The position numbers were made by a program, and so were the translations under genes. 64,000 nt of DNA from Fragilaria crotonensis. Taxonomy: Eukaryota; Bacillariophyta; Fragilariophyceae; Fragilariales; Fragilariaceae. This document shows, one piece after another, positions 46,638 through 56,472 of this stretch (positions are counted from its first letter, which is position 1; each line of letters begins with the position of its first letter). A model generated the notes under the pieces. That model was not told the origin of the DNA, made no database searches, and saw only the letters and a program-made list of their open reading frames with translations. Where the stretch lies: contig JAKSYS010000342.1 in assembly GCA_022925895.1 (NCBI GenBank), positions 1-64,000 on the forward strand. The letters are read 5' to 3'.

Positions 46638-47294
46638 TCAATAGCTGGAGTACGTGAATGGCACCGGCGGCCATTTGGGTGGATCGTAGCCTTTCCCACC
46701 GACGGGACTGCAACGCAGCAATCTCCAAGCAATCAAAATGCACCCACGAGTCGTTCCAAATTCTTGAATCGCTTGAACTCCATATTGACTACAGGTTGGC
46801 ACAAATCGACACGCTGGTGGTAACAGTGGAGATATGAAACCCTTGTAGAAACGAAGAGCACCAATAGCTGCCGAGGACAGAGCTGCGTCGGGAGTGAGTA
46901 CTTGTTTTTCGTCCTCGTCATTGTCGTCGTCATTATCCTTTTTGATTTTTGTCGTTTCATCAGCGTGCAAGAGCCATGACTTGTACCGTGGGCCAGCAAA
47001 GTATCGTGTCGCGACCACACCAAATGGAATGAGTGCGGAAACAAGATGAGCGCGAACACCGAGGACGGACGGTGACGACACCTGTCGAGCGCCGAACGGA
47101 TGTACGACGTGAGGACGATGATTGTTGTGAAACTGTCGTTGCGTTGCTGCTAGTGGAATCGAAAACAAACAAGCTTGACAGGCTGCCGCCTCTGTATGAT
47201 CTACCAGTGAGCCGACGAGGGTGAAAATGAGAATGCAGGCGAACAGGAGCCTACGACCGGTACCATTAGTATTCGGCCTTCGGGACAGCTTCAT
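46638..47294 (-). CDS. YidD-like membrane-protein insertion efficiency factor
   Basis: A 218-residue intact frame. Residues 1-40 form a signal peptide (RRLLFACILIFTLVGSLV) before TEAAACQACLFS. The C-terminal ~70 residues match YidD (formerly DUF37): IGALRFYKGFISPLLPPACRFVPTCSQYGVQAIQEFGTTRG then LLRCSPVGGKGYDPP, with both conserved Cys positions of CRF-P-TCS and RC-P. In bacteria YidD works beside the YidC insertase. In a diatom the presequence suggests import into the plastid, where it could assist the Alb3-type insertase. An acidic spacer (DNDDDNDEDEK) separates the presequence from the domain. It is convergent with the dehydrogenase gene, 0.2 kb away. Confidence 0.88.
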   Translation of the reverse strand: MKLSRRPNTNGTGRRLLFACILIFTLVGSLVDHTEAAACQACLFSIPLAATQRQFHNNHRPHVVHPFGARQVSSPSVLGVRAHLVSALIPFGVVATRYFAGPRYKSWLLHADETTKIKKDNDDDNDEDEKQVLTPDAALSSAAIGALRFYKGFISPLLPPACRFVPTCSQYGVQAIQEFGTTRGCILIAWRLLRCSPVGGKGYDPPKWPPVPFTYSSY

Positions 47295-48111
47295 ATCCGA
47301 TGGGTAAAAGTATGGAGTGGATAGTCTCTAGGAATGAGGATGCGTGACAGATGTATGGGAATCAGCATTTCTTGTTGGTGTTGATTCATCATGCAAAGCA
47401 TTTTGTACTGTATCCCAAATCACAGCCTCTGTACAGTACTCTACTCTATGGCTGCCATAGTAGAGCTCTCTCTCTCTCTAGAGAGTACATTAGTAGGATG
47501 AGCAATTAGCAAATAGCAGCATGTGGCTCGTTCTGAGTTCTGAAGCCAGCGTGAAACTTGGTACTGAGGACAGACTTTTCCTAGTAGCAGTAGCGAGTAC
47601 TACAAGTAGTACGATAGTCATACTTAACGTATGACTACCTGGTACTCCAGTACCAGTACATAAGAATGATAGTCCAGTAGACGTTCTATGCATAAAATCA
47701 TTAAGTACTCTGAGTACTACAGTATTGTATGTATTACGACGTATGTGTCATGTGTTTTATTTGTCAAACGGCGACCTACTCGTGGTCCTGTTAAACTCCG
47801 GAGTAAAACAGTGCATACTTGCGCACATATGGTATGTAGATGCTACCCAAAGCACAGTACAGAACTCGCACTTCACCAGTAGATTTACACGCAGCTGTTC
47901 ACGTACTCCAAGTGATTTACAGAGATTTTTACATAAATCACATGTGCGCTCGAATCACTGCACCTCCAAAACGTAAAAACGCTCGTACAAGTAGGAGAAT
48001 GAATATCCCAGTAACCCGGAAAATCGAACAGATTTCAGAATTTTACTCTTAATCCCGACTGGCTGTTTGCCAGGCAGCAGAAACAGCCTAAAGCTGTTTG
48101 ATGTCAACCTC
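47295..48111. other. Intergenic, GTAC-word-rich, left of LTR element
   Basis: No gene seen. It contains a short CT run (about 47465-47480, CTCTCTCTCTCTAGAGAG) and dense AGTACT/GTACTGG/TACCAGTAC words from 47590 to 47720. Confidence 0.45.
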
Positions 48112-48599
48112 TGTCAAGATCTACAGTGCTACTGTACCGTACAATGGGAACGGTACTGTCGTGTCAGCTTGTCCGTGCTCGGACTACGACGCTACAGTAG
48201 ATGTCTGTTCTGCCTATCATACCTTTGATGATGGTTGGATAACTGTCTATACCAAGAAGAAGAAAGAAGGAGATCCTTTGGGCAACAAGGGAATGAGTCA
48301 GGGGCCTAGGAAGGTCAAAGACTCTACAAGAATTCATGGGATTGAACCTGTGAAAGATGAGATCTATGGGACTGGAGTTGTTCCAGTAGGTTTTACTGCA
48401 ACATCAATCCCACCTGGTGTTCCCAGAATGAGAAGGGAACAGAGGCCTGATCAGTGAGATACAAGGGTGGGAATGATAGTCTTAGTAGGAGATTAAAACT
48501 AAGCTCACAATACATGAAACTGAAATTCACGACGGTGATAAGGTAGTACTGGCAAAGGTAATACTGTATATTGAGATACGGTATCGGAATTATTTAACA
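48112..48599 (+). repeat. 5' LTR of the Copia-type element
   Basis: 488 bases, begins TGTCAAGATC and ends TTATTTAACA. It is itself open for about 110 codons in one frame. Confidence 0.9.
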
Positions 48600-48633
48600 C
48601 GTTTATAAACGGTCAGTTTATATCCAAGGCAAG

Positions 48634-50835
48634 ATGGTGAACGAAACGGCTGAATCCGGGACAGGGTTTGGAACTACGGTCCGCGCATTTGCGTTCGACG
48701 GCGACGAAGCTAGATACCGCTCATGGGAGGGTAAGACACTTGCGCTCGCCAGCTCGAAAGGATTTTTGCTCGCACTAACCAGAGAGAGTACCGGAACGGC
48801 ACTAACGGTTGAACAGTTCGAGTATGGAGAGGTCGAAGTCACGCCAGCGACGGCGGCTACTACGGGCGGCACGGCTGCCGCTACAGTCATGCGTCCGACG
48901 ACAACGGCAGAGAACCGGAAGTACCTGGCAAAGGCAGCAGCGTGGACATATTTGGTCGCGAGTTGCACCGACAAGGCCTATGCACTTATTGAACGGTGCG
49001 GAGGGGATCCGTACAAGGCATGGTCTATACTACAAGAGAAATACTGTGCAACGGACGCGGAAGAGAATTACCCCGAGCTGGATCAGGCATTTAGCGATTG
49101 CAAGCTTGTTGGGACGAAGAAGGACCCAGAACTCTGGTTCAATGACTTGGACCACTTGAATATGAGGCTCGCAAGGATCAACTTGAAGTATGAGAAGGAC
49201 GATCTGCAAATGAAGAGTCACATGATGACAGCTATGTCGAAGGACTATGACAGCGTCATCGTCAAGTTCCGTGGAGACCTAAGCGATACGCCTCTTGCGA
49301 AATTGCGAAAGGAAGTGGTACTCCAATTCAAGACCCTTGTCAAGGATGGTAGTGGAAGGGGCTCGGAATCGGTACTCAGCTCCAGCAACACATTTAAGGG
49401 AACATGCAGGAATTGCGGCAAGATTGGCCATAAGGCACATGAGTGCAGGTCGGCCAAGGTCGAATCTACGGAGGGTCCCACGAAGGAAGCCAGTACTGTC
49501 GACGACGTCGATAAGTCAAATGTGACATGCTATAATTGTCAAGGGAAGGGGCATTATGCGAACGAGTGTGCGAGCGCAAAGAACTTCAAGTCTGACCCTA
49601 CAGCTGATATGGCAATGTTTGTCGGAGCGTCATGCGTGGGTACTATGCCCGTCTACAAGGGCTATGACTATTGTGCGGATGTGGGAGACAGCTTCTTCGA
49701 CAACATGTCCGATTCAGTGGCTTTTGGCGAGCATGAAGACACTTTGTTTGGTCATTTGATCCCGGCCTGTGGCAGTGGAGGCCGTACTAAGAACGATACT
49801 AAAACTGCACGCATTGAGGACATTGCGGCGGAGACCGAACCATCTGCCATTGAGGTTGAGTTGGTTGAAGAACAGGAATCCAAATGTGACTTGGACGTTC
49901 TTGCAACTGACATGAACACCCCTATCATGGCTACGAATGAAACTACGGACGAATATGATAATGTCATTGTCATACCAAGCGCTTTTGTCGGATCAGCAGT
50001 TACGCTGGGACTTGCGGAGGAAATGCTATTTAATGATAGCGGCGCCAATGGTGGTGTCGCATACGACAACAAGCATACAACGAATTCGACGGATTCGAAT
50101 CGTGAAGTCACTATCGGAAATAGTGGAAAATTTGCAGCATTGGGAGATGACGCAATCAAGTTGAAGGACCTACCGGATGACAATGTACCATTGGATGTGC
50201 CAGGACATGTTTCGATCGCGGAGGACATTCCTATTACTATGGTCGTTACTGGTGCTGCAACGTTGGAGACGGGTGTCGCACCGATGGAGTCATTTTCGAA
50301 AATTCTGAAGTCACTCGGGCTTTTTCAATGCAAGACCGACCCATGCCTCTTCTACCTATTTGACAGGTACGGAAATTTAGAGGCAATGGTGGTCGCGTTC
50401 TGCGATGACTGCATTGCTACTACTGGTCGTGAGTGGTGGGTCACGAGACTCAAGATTGGCATTTTGTATGATCCTCAGAACACGGAGGATGTCAAGATCT
50501 ACAGTGCTACTGTACCGTACAATGGGAACGGTACTGTCGTGTCAGCTTGTCCGTGCTCGGACTACGACGCTACAGTAGATGTCTGTTCTGCCTATCATAC
50601 CTTTGATGATGGTTGGATAACTGTCTATACCAAGAAGAAGAAAGAAGGAGATCCTTTGGGCAACAAGGGAATGAGTCAGGGGCCTAGGAAGGTCAAAGAC
50701 TCTACAAGAATTCATGGGATTGAACCTGTGAAAGATGAGATCTATGGGACTGGAGTTGTTCCAGTAGGTTTTACTGCAACATCAATCCCACCTGGTGTTC
50801 CCAGAATGAGAAGGGAACAGAGGCCTGATCAGTGA
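48634..50835 (+). CDS. Gag-like open frame of the Copia-type element
   Basis: A single frame begins shortly after the 5' LTR. The first ~250 residues resemble Copia Gag (UBN2-like: YLAKAAAWTYLVASCTDKAY, AWSILQEKYCATD, MMTAMSKDYDSVIVKFR). Two CCHC knuckles follow (CRNCGKIGHKAHEC and CYNCQGKGHYANEC). A protease-like motif (LFNDSGANGG) and a short stretch resembling Copia reverse transcriptase come next. The frame continues into the 3' LTR. Integrase is not recognised, so this is a reduced, non-autonomous element. Confidence 0.8.
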   Translation: MVNETAESGTGFGTTVRAFAFDGDEARYRSWEGKTLALASSKGFLLALTRESTGTALTVEQFEYGEVEVTPATAATTGGTAAATVMRPTTTAENRKYLAKAAAWTYLVASCTDKAYALIERCGGDPYKAWSILQEKYCATDAEENYPELDQAFSDCKLVGTKKDPELWFNDLDHLNMRLARINLKYEKDDLQMKSHMMTAMSKDYDSVIVKFRGDLSDTPLAKLRKEVVLQFKTLVKDGSGRGSESVLSSSNTFKGTCRNCGKIGHKAHECRSAKVESTEGPTKEASTVDDVDKSNVTCYNCQGKGHYANECASAKNFKSDPTADMAMFVGASCVGTMPVYKGYDYCADVGDSFFDNMSDSVAFGEHEDTLFGHLIPACGSGGRTKNDTKTARIEDIAAETEPSAIEVELVEEQESKCDLDVLATDMNTPIMATNETTDEYDNVIVIPSAFVGSAVTLGLAEEMLFNDSGANGGVAYDNKHTTNSTDSNREVTIGNSGKFAALGDDAIKLKDLPDDNVPLDVPGHVSIAEDIPITMVVTGAATLETGVAPMESFSKILKSLGLFQCKTDPCLFYLFDRYGNLEAMVVAFCDDCIATTGREWWVTRLKIGILYDPQNTEDVKIYSATVPYNGNGTVVSACPCSDYDATVDVCSAYHTFDDGWITVYTKKKKEGDPLGNKGMSQGPRKVKDSTRIHGIEPVKDEIYGTGVVPVGFTATSIPPGVPRMRREQRPDQ

Positions 50836-50977
50836 GATACAAGGGTGGGAATGATAGTCTTAGTAGGAGATTAAAACTAAGCTCACAATACATGAAACTG
50901 AAATTCACGACGGTGATAAGGTAGTACTGGCAAAGGTAATACTGTATATTGAGATACGGTATCGGAATTATTTAACA
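50490..50977 (+). repeat. 3' LTR of the Copia-type element
   Basis: Same length and, as far as can be read, same sequence as the 5' LTR. It is followed by AACCTC. Confidence 0.9.
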
Positions 50978-51303
50978 AACCTCCATAATCCCAGTCGTGA
51001 ATTTGCAGCATTTCCAAGCATTTCAAATCCACCATCGTCCGCGCATAGTTACGCCAAGTCGTCAAAATCGGCTGCAAAAATCCCGATATCGGCATCAAAA
51101 CACCAAGCACAGAACTGGCACTAGTAGTCAAAATCGACTTGTCACAAGCACGCACGCACATCCTCCTAACTTTAATAGTCAAAATCCGCCTGGAACCATG
51201 TAAAGGAAGCAGGAAACGATTTGATACGTAATCCGAGTAGTCCCTAGAGTACTATGAAGTGTTGGGATCACCTCCATCTTCAGTGCTACTACAGTACTAC
51301 ATA
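50978..51303. other. Spacer right of LTR element
   Basis: No gene seen; it is the 3' flank of the minus-strand membrane protein gene. A TCAAAATC word recurs near 51064, 51126 and 51178, possibly old imperfect repeats. Confidence 0.35.
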
Positions 51304-52191
51304 TCAACTTGTGGGATTGCCTTTCTGTTTCCAGCTGACCGATGCCTTTCCATTGCGGCCTTTGTACGTCCTGGAACTCAGTTTCTTCCGTCGTCCCACA
51401 AACGGTTCAAAGAAAACAGGATCGTCACCTTTCTGACAAGAATGCATTCTCACATTGTAAAAGCAACCCAATGTTTCTTGAAATTGCCATGCTGCACATA
51501 TATCTATCGAACAGCATGCTGCCTTACATTCCTGTGCCGTTTCGATTCCTGGTCGCACGTCGCCGAGTCCAAAACATTGGCCGGGTTGCTCGTCGGGGTG
51601 CCACGCATCTTTTGTACATTCAATGTCTTTTCTACCCTTGAGCATTTGGCCTTGCCATCGCAGGGGCGGATGGTCGGAACAATACGCCGCAGGCCCATCC
51701 TTTTCTTGTCCTATTCGAACATCACCTCCATGCAAACAACCCCTGTCGGCACGAAACTGCCATACTATGCAATTGGGGTCGGCACAACAAGCTTTGGAAC
51801 ATTCTATCGCACTCTGAATGGACAAGTCGAGGGCCTTCCGACCAGGACAGATTCCCACCAAATCCTCATCGGGTTTCCATGGTGATGACTCACAGTCTGG
51901 AATTTCGATAGGAATGTGACCTATCCTGGATGCTGACGGCGACTGAACTAACGTAGTAGGACTCCGATTTAATACTCGTTTCGCGCTAGCAGAATTGCAT
52001 TCACCTTCAAAGTTGAAATATGCCACAATGGCAGTGACCAGAATGACACATAGTATCAGAAGCCAACCATTCCAGACACTCACAAAACCGTGTTTGCGAC
52101 TTTTACTCTTGGAACCACCATTGCCTTGCACTTGTGAACCGAGCACCGTTCCAGCTGTATCGGTTTTGCTAGCCGCTCTTCGCAAATGCAT
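51304..52191 (-). CDS. Type II membrane protein with two PAN/apple-like Cys-rich repeats
   Basis: A 295-residue intact frame. A basic cytosolic N-terminus (GSKSKSRKHG) precedes one membrane helix at ~41-60 (GWLLILCVILVTAIVAYF). The outer part has two related Cys-rich units: the first from ~128 (SAIECSKACCADPNCIVWQF, then DRGCLHG) and the second from ~219 (ETAQECKAACCSIDICAAWQF, then TLGCFYN). The CxxxCC...C..WQF...GC pattern resembles PAN/apple modules, which bind proteins or carbohydrate. Each unit also ends in a partner Cys further on. It is probably a surface or endomembrane lumenal protein. No enzyme domain is seen. Confidence 0.72.
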   Translation of the reverse strand: MHLRRAASKTDTAGTVLGSQVQGNGGSKSKSRKHGFVSVWNGWLLILCVILVTAIVAYFNFEGECNSASAKRVLNRSPTTLVQSPSASRIGHIPIEIPDCESSPWKPDEDLVGICPGRKALDLSIQSAIECSKACCADPNCIVWQFRADRGCLHGGDVRIGQEKDGPAAYCSDHPPLRWQGQMLKGRKDIECTKDAWHPDEQPGQCFGLGDVRPGIETAQECKAACCSIDICAAWQFQETLGCFYNVRMHSCQKGDDPVFFEPFVGRRKKLSSRTYKGRNGKASVSWKQKGNPTS

Positions 52192-52520
52192 CCTTCACCT
52201 TGAAATTCTTGTGGCAAGGGTCGTTACCATACAACGACTACTAGCAGTCGAAAGAACAGATGACACTACCTGGTACGATTGTGGTTCGCCATGTTGTGTG
52301 TTGCTGGTTTTGAACGCAACTTGATGTGTTGATTTTTTCCACATGCATTCAAGATTGGTAGGAACGTGCATCGTGCATAAAGCTAATAAATACTCGTACT
52401 GTTACGCACCACTCCAGTACTCGAGTAACTGTACTCGGAGTCACTGGAGTAAAATGACGGCTGACGACGAACAATTCCATTATTTTGTGTTCTGTGACAT
52501 GAGCGTTTTTGGAGTCAACG
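52192..52520. other. Divergent promoter spacer, PAN-like / ankyrin genes
   Basis: No gene seen. CCAGTACTCGAGTAACTGTACTCGGAGT-type words lie at about 52412-52442 (described by position because of length). Confidence 0.4.
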
Positions 52521-53436
52521 ATGAGCACAGAGCACATACAAGTACCTCGAAACCGCGTTATTTAAACAGTTATCAAACGTTGAAAGTGTTCGTGTCCTAT
52601 TGGAATTGGGAGCCAATGTCAATGCAAAAGATGACTATGGTGACACGGCCCTTGGAGCTGCAGCATTCCTAGGATATTCGTACACGGTTCGCGAATTATT
52701 GAAATACGGAAATCTTCATGTCAATGCTCAAGACAATGACGGTAACACTGCCTTGCTTTCGGCAAGCTCGTATGGTCATGACGCAGTAGTCCGTGAATTG
52801 TTAAAACATGACAGAGTGGATTTGAATGCCAAAGACAATTATGGTTGCTCTGCCTTGATTTTAGCCAGCACTCATGGTCGCGACGAAGTTGTCTGCGAAT
52901 TGTTGAAAGATGACAGGGTGGATATCAATGCCGAAGATGATTACGGTAACACTGCCTTGATTTTGGCAAGCTCTCATGGTCATGAAGTTATTGTCCGAGA
53001 ATTGTTGAAACATGACAGGTTGGACGTTAACGCCAAGAATTGTGATGGTTGCACTGCTTTGATTGAGGCAAGCTCGGAACGTCGTGAACTAGTGATTCGC
53101 GAATTGTTGAAACATGTCAGGGTGGATGTGAATGTCAAAGATCTAAAAGGCCGCACAGCCTTTTTCTGGGCCACCTACCATGGTCAACTTGATATCATTC
53201 ACGAGTTCTTGAAACGCGAGGAATTGGATGTTAGTAGTGCAGTTGGTTCTGACGGTAACACAGCTCTGATGTGGGGTTGCCTAAGGGGCCAGTCCACCCT
53301 GGCTTCGGAATTGTTGGAAAATGATGGGGTGGATGTGCTTGCGAAGAATAATGCAGGATCTACTGCACTTGTTATCGCCTCTGGACTTGAACTGTTTGAC
53401 ATTGCCACAAGTCTGGAGGAGCATTCCAAGGAGTGA
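52521..53436 (+). CDS. Ankyrin-repeat protein
   Basis: About eight ankyrin repeats of ~33 residues make up nearly the whole protein: units of the form DVNAKDNYGCSALILASTHGRDEVVCELLKDDR, each with the N-A-K-D...G-x-T-A-L...G-H core (shown here in parts: NAQDNDGNTALLSASSYGHD, NAEDDYGNTALILASSHGHE). No other domain is present. The start is uncertain: the repeat frame is open from 52525 without an ATG, while ATG 52521 begins MSTEHIQ in a neighbouring frame, so a one-base error or an unseen intron near 52541 is likely. The repeats are similar to one another at the DNA level, suggesting recent internal duplication. Role: protein-protein contacts, partner unknown. Confidence 0.82.
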
Positions 53437-54129
53437 AGGCAGAACCAAAGTTCGTGGGTGTTGAGGTGGCGCAGGTTGTCAGGTGTTTTATTTTTCCATA
53501 CATAGTGGGTGTAGACAAGGCGGGGAAGATGTCGGACGATTGCTGTGAAAAGTGGAACGGCTGGTGTAAAGCGAGAGATCCTAGGTATGAGCAAGTGACA
53601 ATGATTGTCGTCGGAGGAACGTTTTTGGGTTGGCGTTGTGTCCTTTGGTGATAGAAACGGTGCCTTAAGCTGAGGTAATTGTGGTCACCTTGACATGGAT
53701 TCTCAATCGGTGTCCTGTCGGAGACCTACCAACATGCAATTCGATCAGAATGCTTCCTGGACACGAGATCTCTGAATGAGAGTATGGCCAGGCTACGCAT
53801 TTTGCTTTTGTATTGGGTGAGATGCTATCAGGTACCAAGATCGAATCATTCACGTCTTCATCGCTCATCACAGTCGGCCAGCGTCAGACAATGCTGCCTG
53901 TGGCACTATGTCAACAAGAGTGACAGTGTACCGTACTGCGATTAATAGGAGATCGAGTGCAGAAGGGCAATGCAGTTCTTGTGTTTGAGTCCCGTCGCAT
54001 TGGACACCGGAAATGTTGAACAACTCTTTTATTACTATGATGTAGAGATCTAATTAACATGTACGCATTCCCAATTCTATCCATAATGCCTGTAACTGGC
54101 GACAACCATGCCGCTGTCAAGCGCTGCTA
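53437..54129. other. Convergent 3' spacer
   Basis: This lies between the ends of the ankyrin gene and the minus-strand beta-propeller-like gene. Short open frames (53433-53651 plus, 54120-53911 minus) lack domains. Confidence 0.4.
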
Positions 54130-55647
54130 TCATGGAACCATCACTGAGAAAGCCAAAAGTTCACCATCTACTGGACTGCCCTCCTCCAACCATTCACCGG
54201 TTGCACTCAGTTGATAGATCTGAATAACCGAGCGGTAATCGTTTTCGCTAGCATACGCACAGTCGCCGCCCTCGATATCGCAAACAGGGACATGAACGGC
54301 CAAGGAATTGCCGTCTCCAGACATCTTCAGACTGCTGCCGAATCCCATCTCACCGTGAAGATCGTCTCCAACCTGAACCCACGCAGCTGCGGAACCAGGG
54401 ACCAATTGGTACACTTTGACGTTGACACAAGATGGCGTATTCCAGGCACAATCGTAACTCCCGGGAGAACCGACAGCTAAGATTTTGCCATCATCCGACA
54501 AGGATACGGAACTTCCAATCATGTCTTCATAGTCATCTCCGGTTATTTCTTGTCCCTGCCTTTCGCAGCCTGTTTCTACATCACACGACCACGTTCGGAT
54601 CGAACCAGAAATTCCATCAAAGGTATCTCCCAACGCAATGACACTTCCGTCTCCGGAAAGGGCCATCGACAAGTCACCGCTGAACGACCATTTGTTGATG
54701 GTATCCACAAGGTCCCACGCACGACTGGTTTCATTGAAGTGGAACACTTGGGCATATCCCACTGGTTCGTCACTGCTGGAATAATAATTGGTGGCGAGGA
54801 CGACCAGGACCATCCCATCCCGAGAGAGCGCCACCTCAACGCCAAACGCATCCGCACTGGTGTTCAACCCAACAGGCAGCACCGGCATACCACGTGGCAC
54901 CCACAAATTGTCATCTTCCTGGAAGGAATACACAGCCACATACCCACGTCCAGTGGGAACACTCTCATAGTCGCCTCCCAATTGAGTTGCACCGATGGCC
55001 AACACAGTCCCATCGCCTGATAGTGCCACGGCGCTACCAAAGTAGTCATTGGCATTGGCACCAACCAATTGCTGTCCGATTGGAGAAAACTCTTGAGATC
55101 CGCTGGTATCGTTTGTTAGCCTAAACACGTTCACAGCTCCCTGGAATAGAGTGGTGTTGTCCGACGAACCAATCGCGAGCATATTGCCATCTGAGCTCAG
55201 TGCACTCGAAATAGCAGTGGTGTCTTCAAATGCCAGAAAATCTGTGTCAATGGCCATCTTGTGCCAAAACTCGGGGAATGTTGGCGCAGCCGTAGGATTC
55301 AAATCAGAAGTTGGTGACGCTGAGGGAAACCCCGTAGATGCCAACTGATTGCCACCGGTAGGAGGCTCCGGAGTGGATGAGGTAGATTCTACTTGACCGC
55401 TGCTAGCGCTGCTCTGTTGCGTGGTACCGGTAGCAACCTTGAGACCCACAGCAACAGCAACAGCCACAACGACGATGGCCAGTAGAACGACAACCAAGAC
55501 GTAACGTCGAGTTTGGCATTTGCTTGAGTCCTCTGGGGCCTTGTCGTTGCGAGTCTCCAGACCAAACTCAAGATCCTTCTCAGTTTGATTCGAGTCGTTG
55601 TCGCGAGGTGCGGTTGGCGCTGGCTCCTTTTCACAATGGGCGTTCAT
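54130..55647 (-). CDS. Type II membrane protein with FG-GAP/beta-propeller-like repeats
   Basis: A 505-residue intact frame. The acidic N-terminus precedes one membrane helix at ~49-70 (RYVLVVVLLAIVVVAVAVAV). A Ser/Thr/Pro-rich stalk (~75-125) leads to repeats with the pattern FGSAVALSGDGTVLAIGA, MIGSSVSLSDDGKILAVGSP and FGSSLKMSGDGNSLAV, about seven in all, each followed by a segment ending in V-x-V-Y/F-x-L. This is the typical large diatom family of single-pass proteins with a propeller-like outer domain, of unknown function; roles at the cell surface or in the silica compartment have been guessed at but nothing here proves one. Confidence 0.75.
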   Translation of the reverse strand: MNAHCEKEPAPTAPRDNDSNQTEKDLEFGLETRNDKAPEDSSKCQTRRYVLVVVLLAIVVVAVAVAVGLKVATGTTQQSSASSGQVESTSSTPEPPTGGNQLASTGFPSASPTSDLNPTAAPTFPEFWHKMAIDTDFLAFEDTTAISSALSSDGNMLAIGSSDNTTLFQGAVNVFRLTNDTSGSQEFSPIGQQLVGANANDYFGSAVALSGDGTVLAIGATQLGGDYESVPTGRGYVAVYSFQEDDNLWVPRGMPVLPVGLNTSADAFGVEVALSRDGMVLVVLATNYYSSSDEPVGYAQVFHFNETSRAWDLVDTINKWSFSGDLSMALSGDGSVIALGDTFDGISGSIRTWSCDVETGCERQGQEITGDDYEDMIGSSVSLSDDGKILAVGSPGSYDCAWNTPSCVNVKVYQLVPGSAAAWVQVGDDLHGEMGFGSSLKMSGDGNSLAVHVPVCDIEGGDCAYASENDYRSVIQIYQLSATGEWLEEGSPVDGELLAFSVMVP

Positions 55648-56472
55648 ATTATTTGTCGTGCGTTAATATGTTAGTCTGTAAGGACTTGGATACAATGAAG
55701 GGTGTTTTTGGAAAACGATTGCTTGAAGTAATGAGATCATTTTGCAATTGGATTCATTGTTAAGATCCCCATAGATGAACAGGTGTGCGAGTGGACAACT
55801 GATCTTGTCAAGACATGAAGTGATCAAAGTAAATAACATGAGGATGCAAGATACTCGTATCATATCATAGTACGCTCAAGACTCAAGCATTACCAGTTAC
55901 TTGTACCAGGTACGAACCAAGTACTCGGAGTACTCAAATCAAGGTTCTTAATCGTGGTGTAGTCCTGTCATGTGACATAGACATACTGTAGCACATACGA
56001 CACAGGTCTACAATGTGTCATGTACGACGGTACTATACTTGTAACTTGTAATGATCGTACGTGGTAGAAGTATTCAGACTCGTAGATGGGGAATGGAATG
56101 CATATCATATATCATATATGTCATATGCATAGTAATGTAGTCTTCCCTTCTAGCTGTACTAGTACGTACATGATATACATATAGGGATATCATATATGAT
56201 AAACCACGTCTATTGTGCACATCGGGATAAAACGTCACTAGTACTACAGTACGAGTATTGCTCCACACTCCACATGACAAGTGCTCGGGTGAAGGCCTCA
56301 TTATTTTCGTGTAAATCCGAAGATAACGAAAATAGCTAAATTCGGGAGTTTTGAAAACTTATTTTCGGATTAAATTCGGGAAGGAGTTGGTTGTTTGACG
56401 CTATTTGCTCGCCATTAAGTGCCTAGTTAAAGTAACTCTTTTCTTAACACTTACTCCAGTATGAACTAATAA
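55648..56472. other. Intergenic, GTAC-rich and AT-rich
   Basis: No gene seen. GTACTCGGAGTACTC-type words lie at 55880-55945, and an ATATCATATATCATATATG segment with inverted symmetry at about 56100-56200. The right end borders the hAT-like remains. Confidence 0.45.

Larger units (their letters stand above)
48112..50977 (+). mobile_element. Compact Copia-type LTR retroelement, reduced and very young
   Basis: Two 488-base LTRs that look identical by eye (TG...CA ends) flank an internal region of about 1.9 kb. The hexamer AACCTC lies directly outside each LTR (48106-48111 and 50978-50983) and is the likely target-site duplication. The internal region carries gag and only traces of pol, so the element is broken as an autonomous unit and would depend on a relative. 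Identical LTRs point to a very recent insertion. Confidence 0.88.

Noticed and set aside
48098-48457. A separate 119-residue gene left of the Copia-type frame
   Set aside because: It is the 5' LTR; the same sequence recurs at the end of the element.
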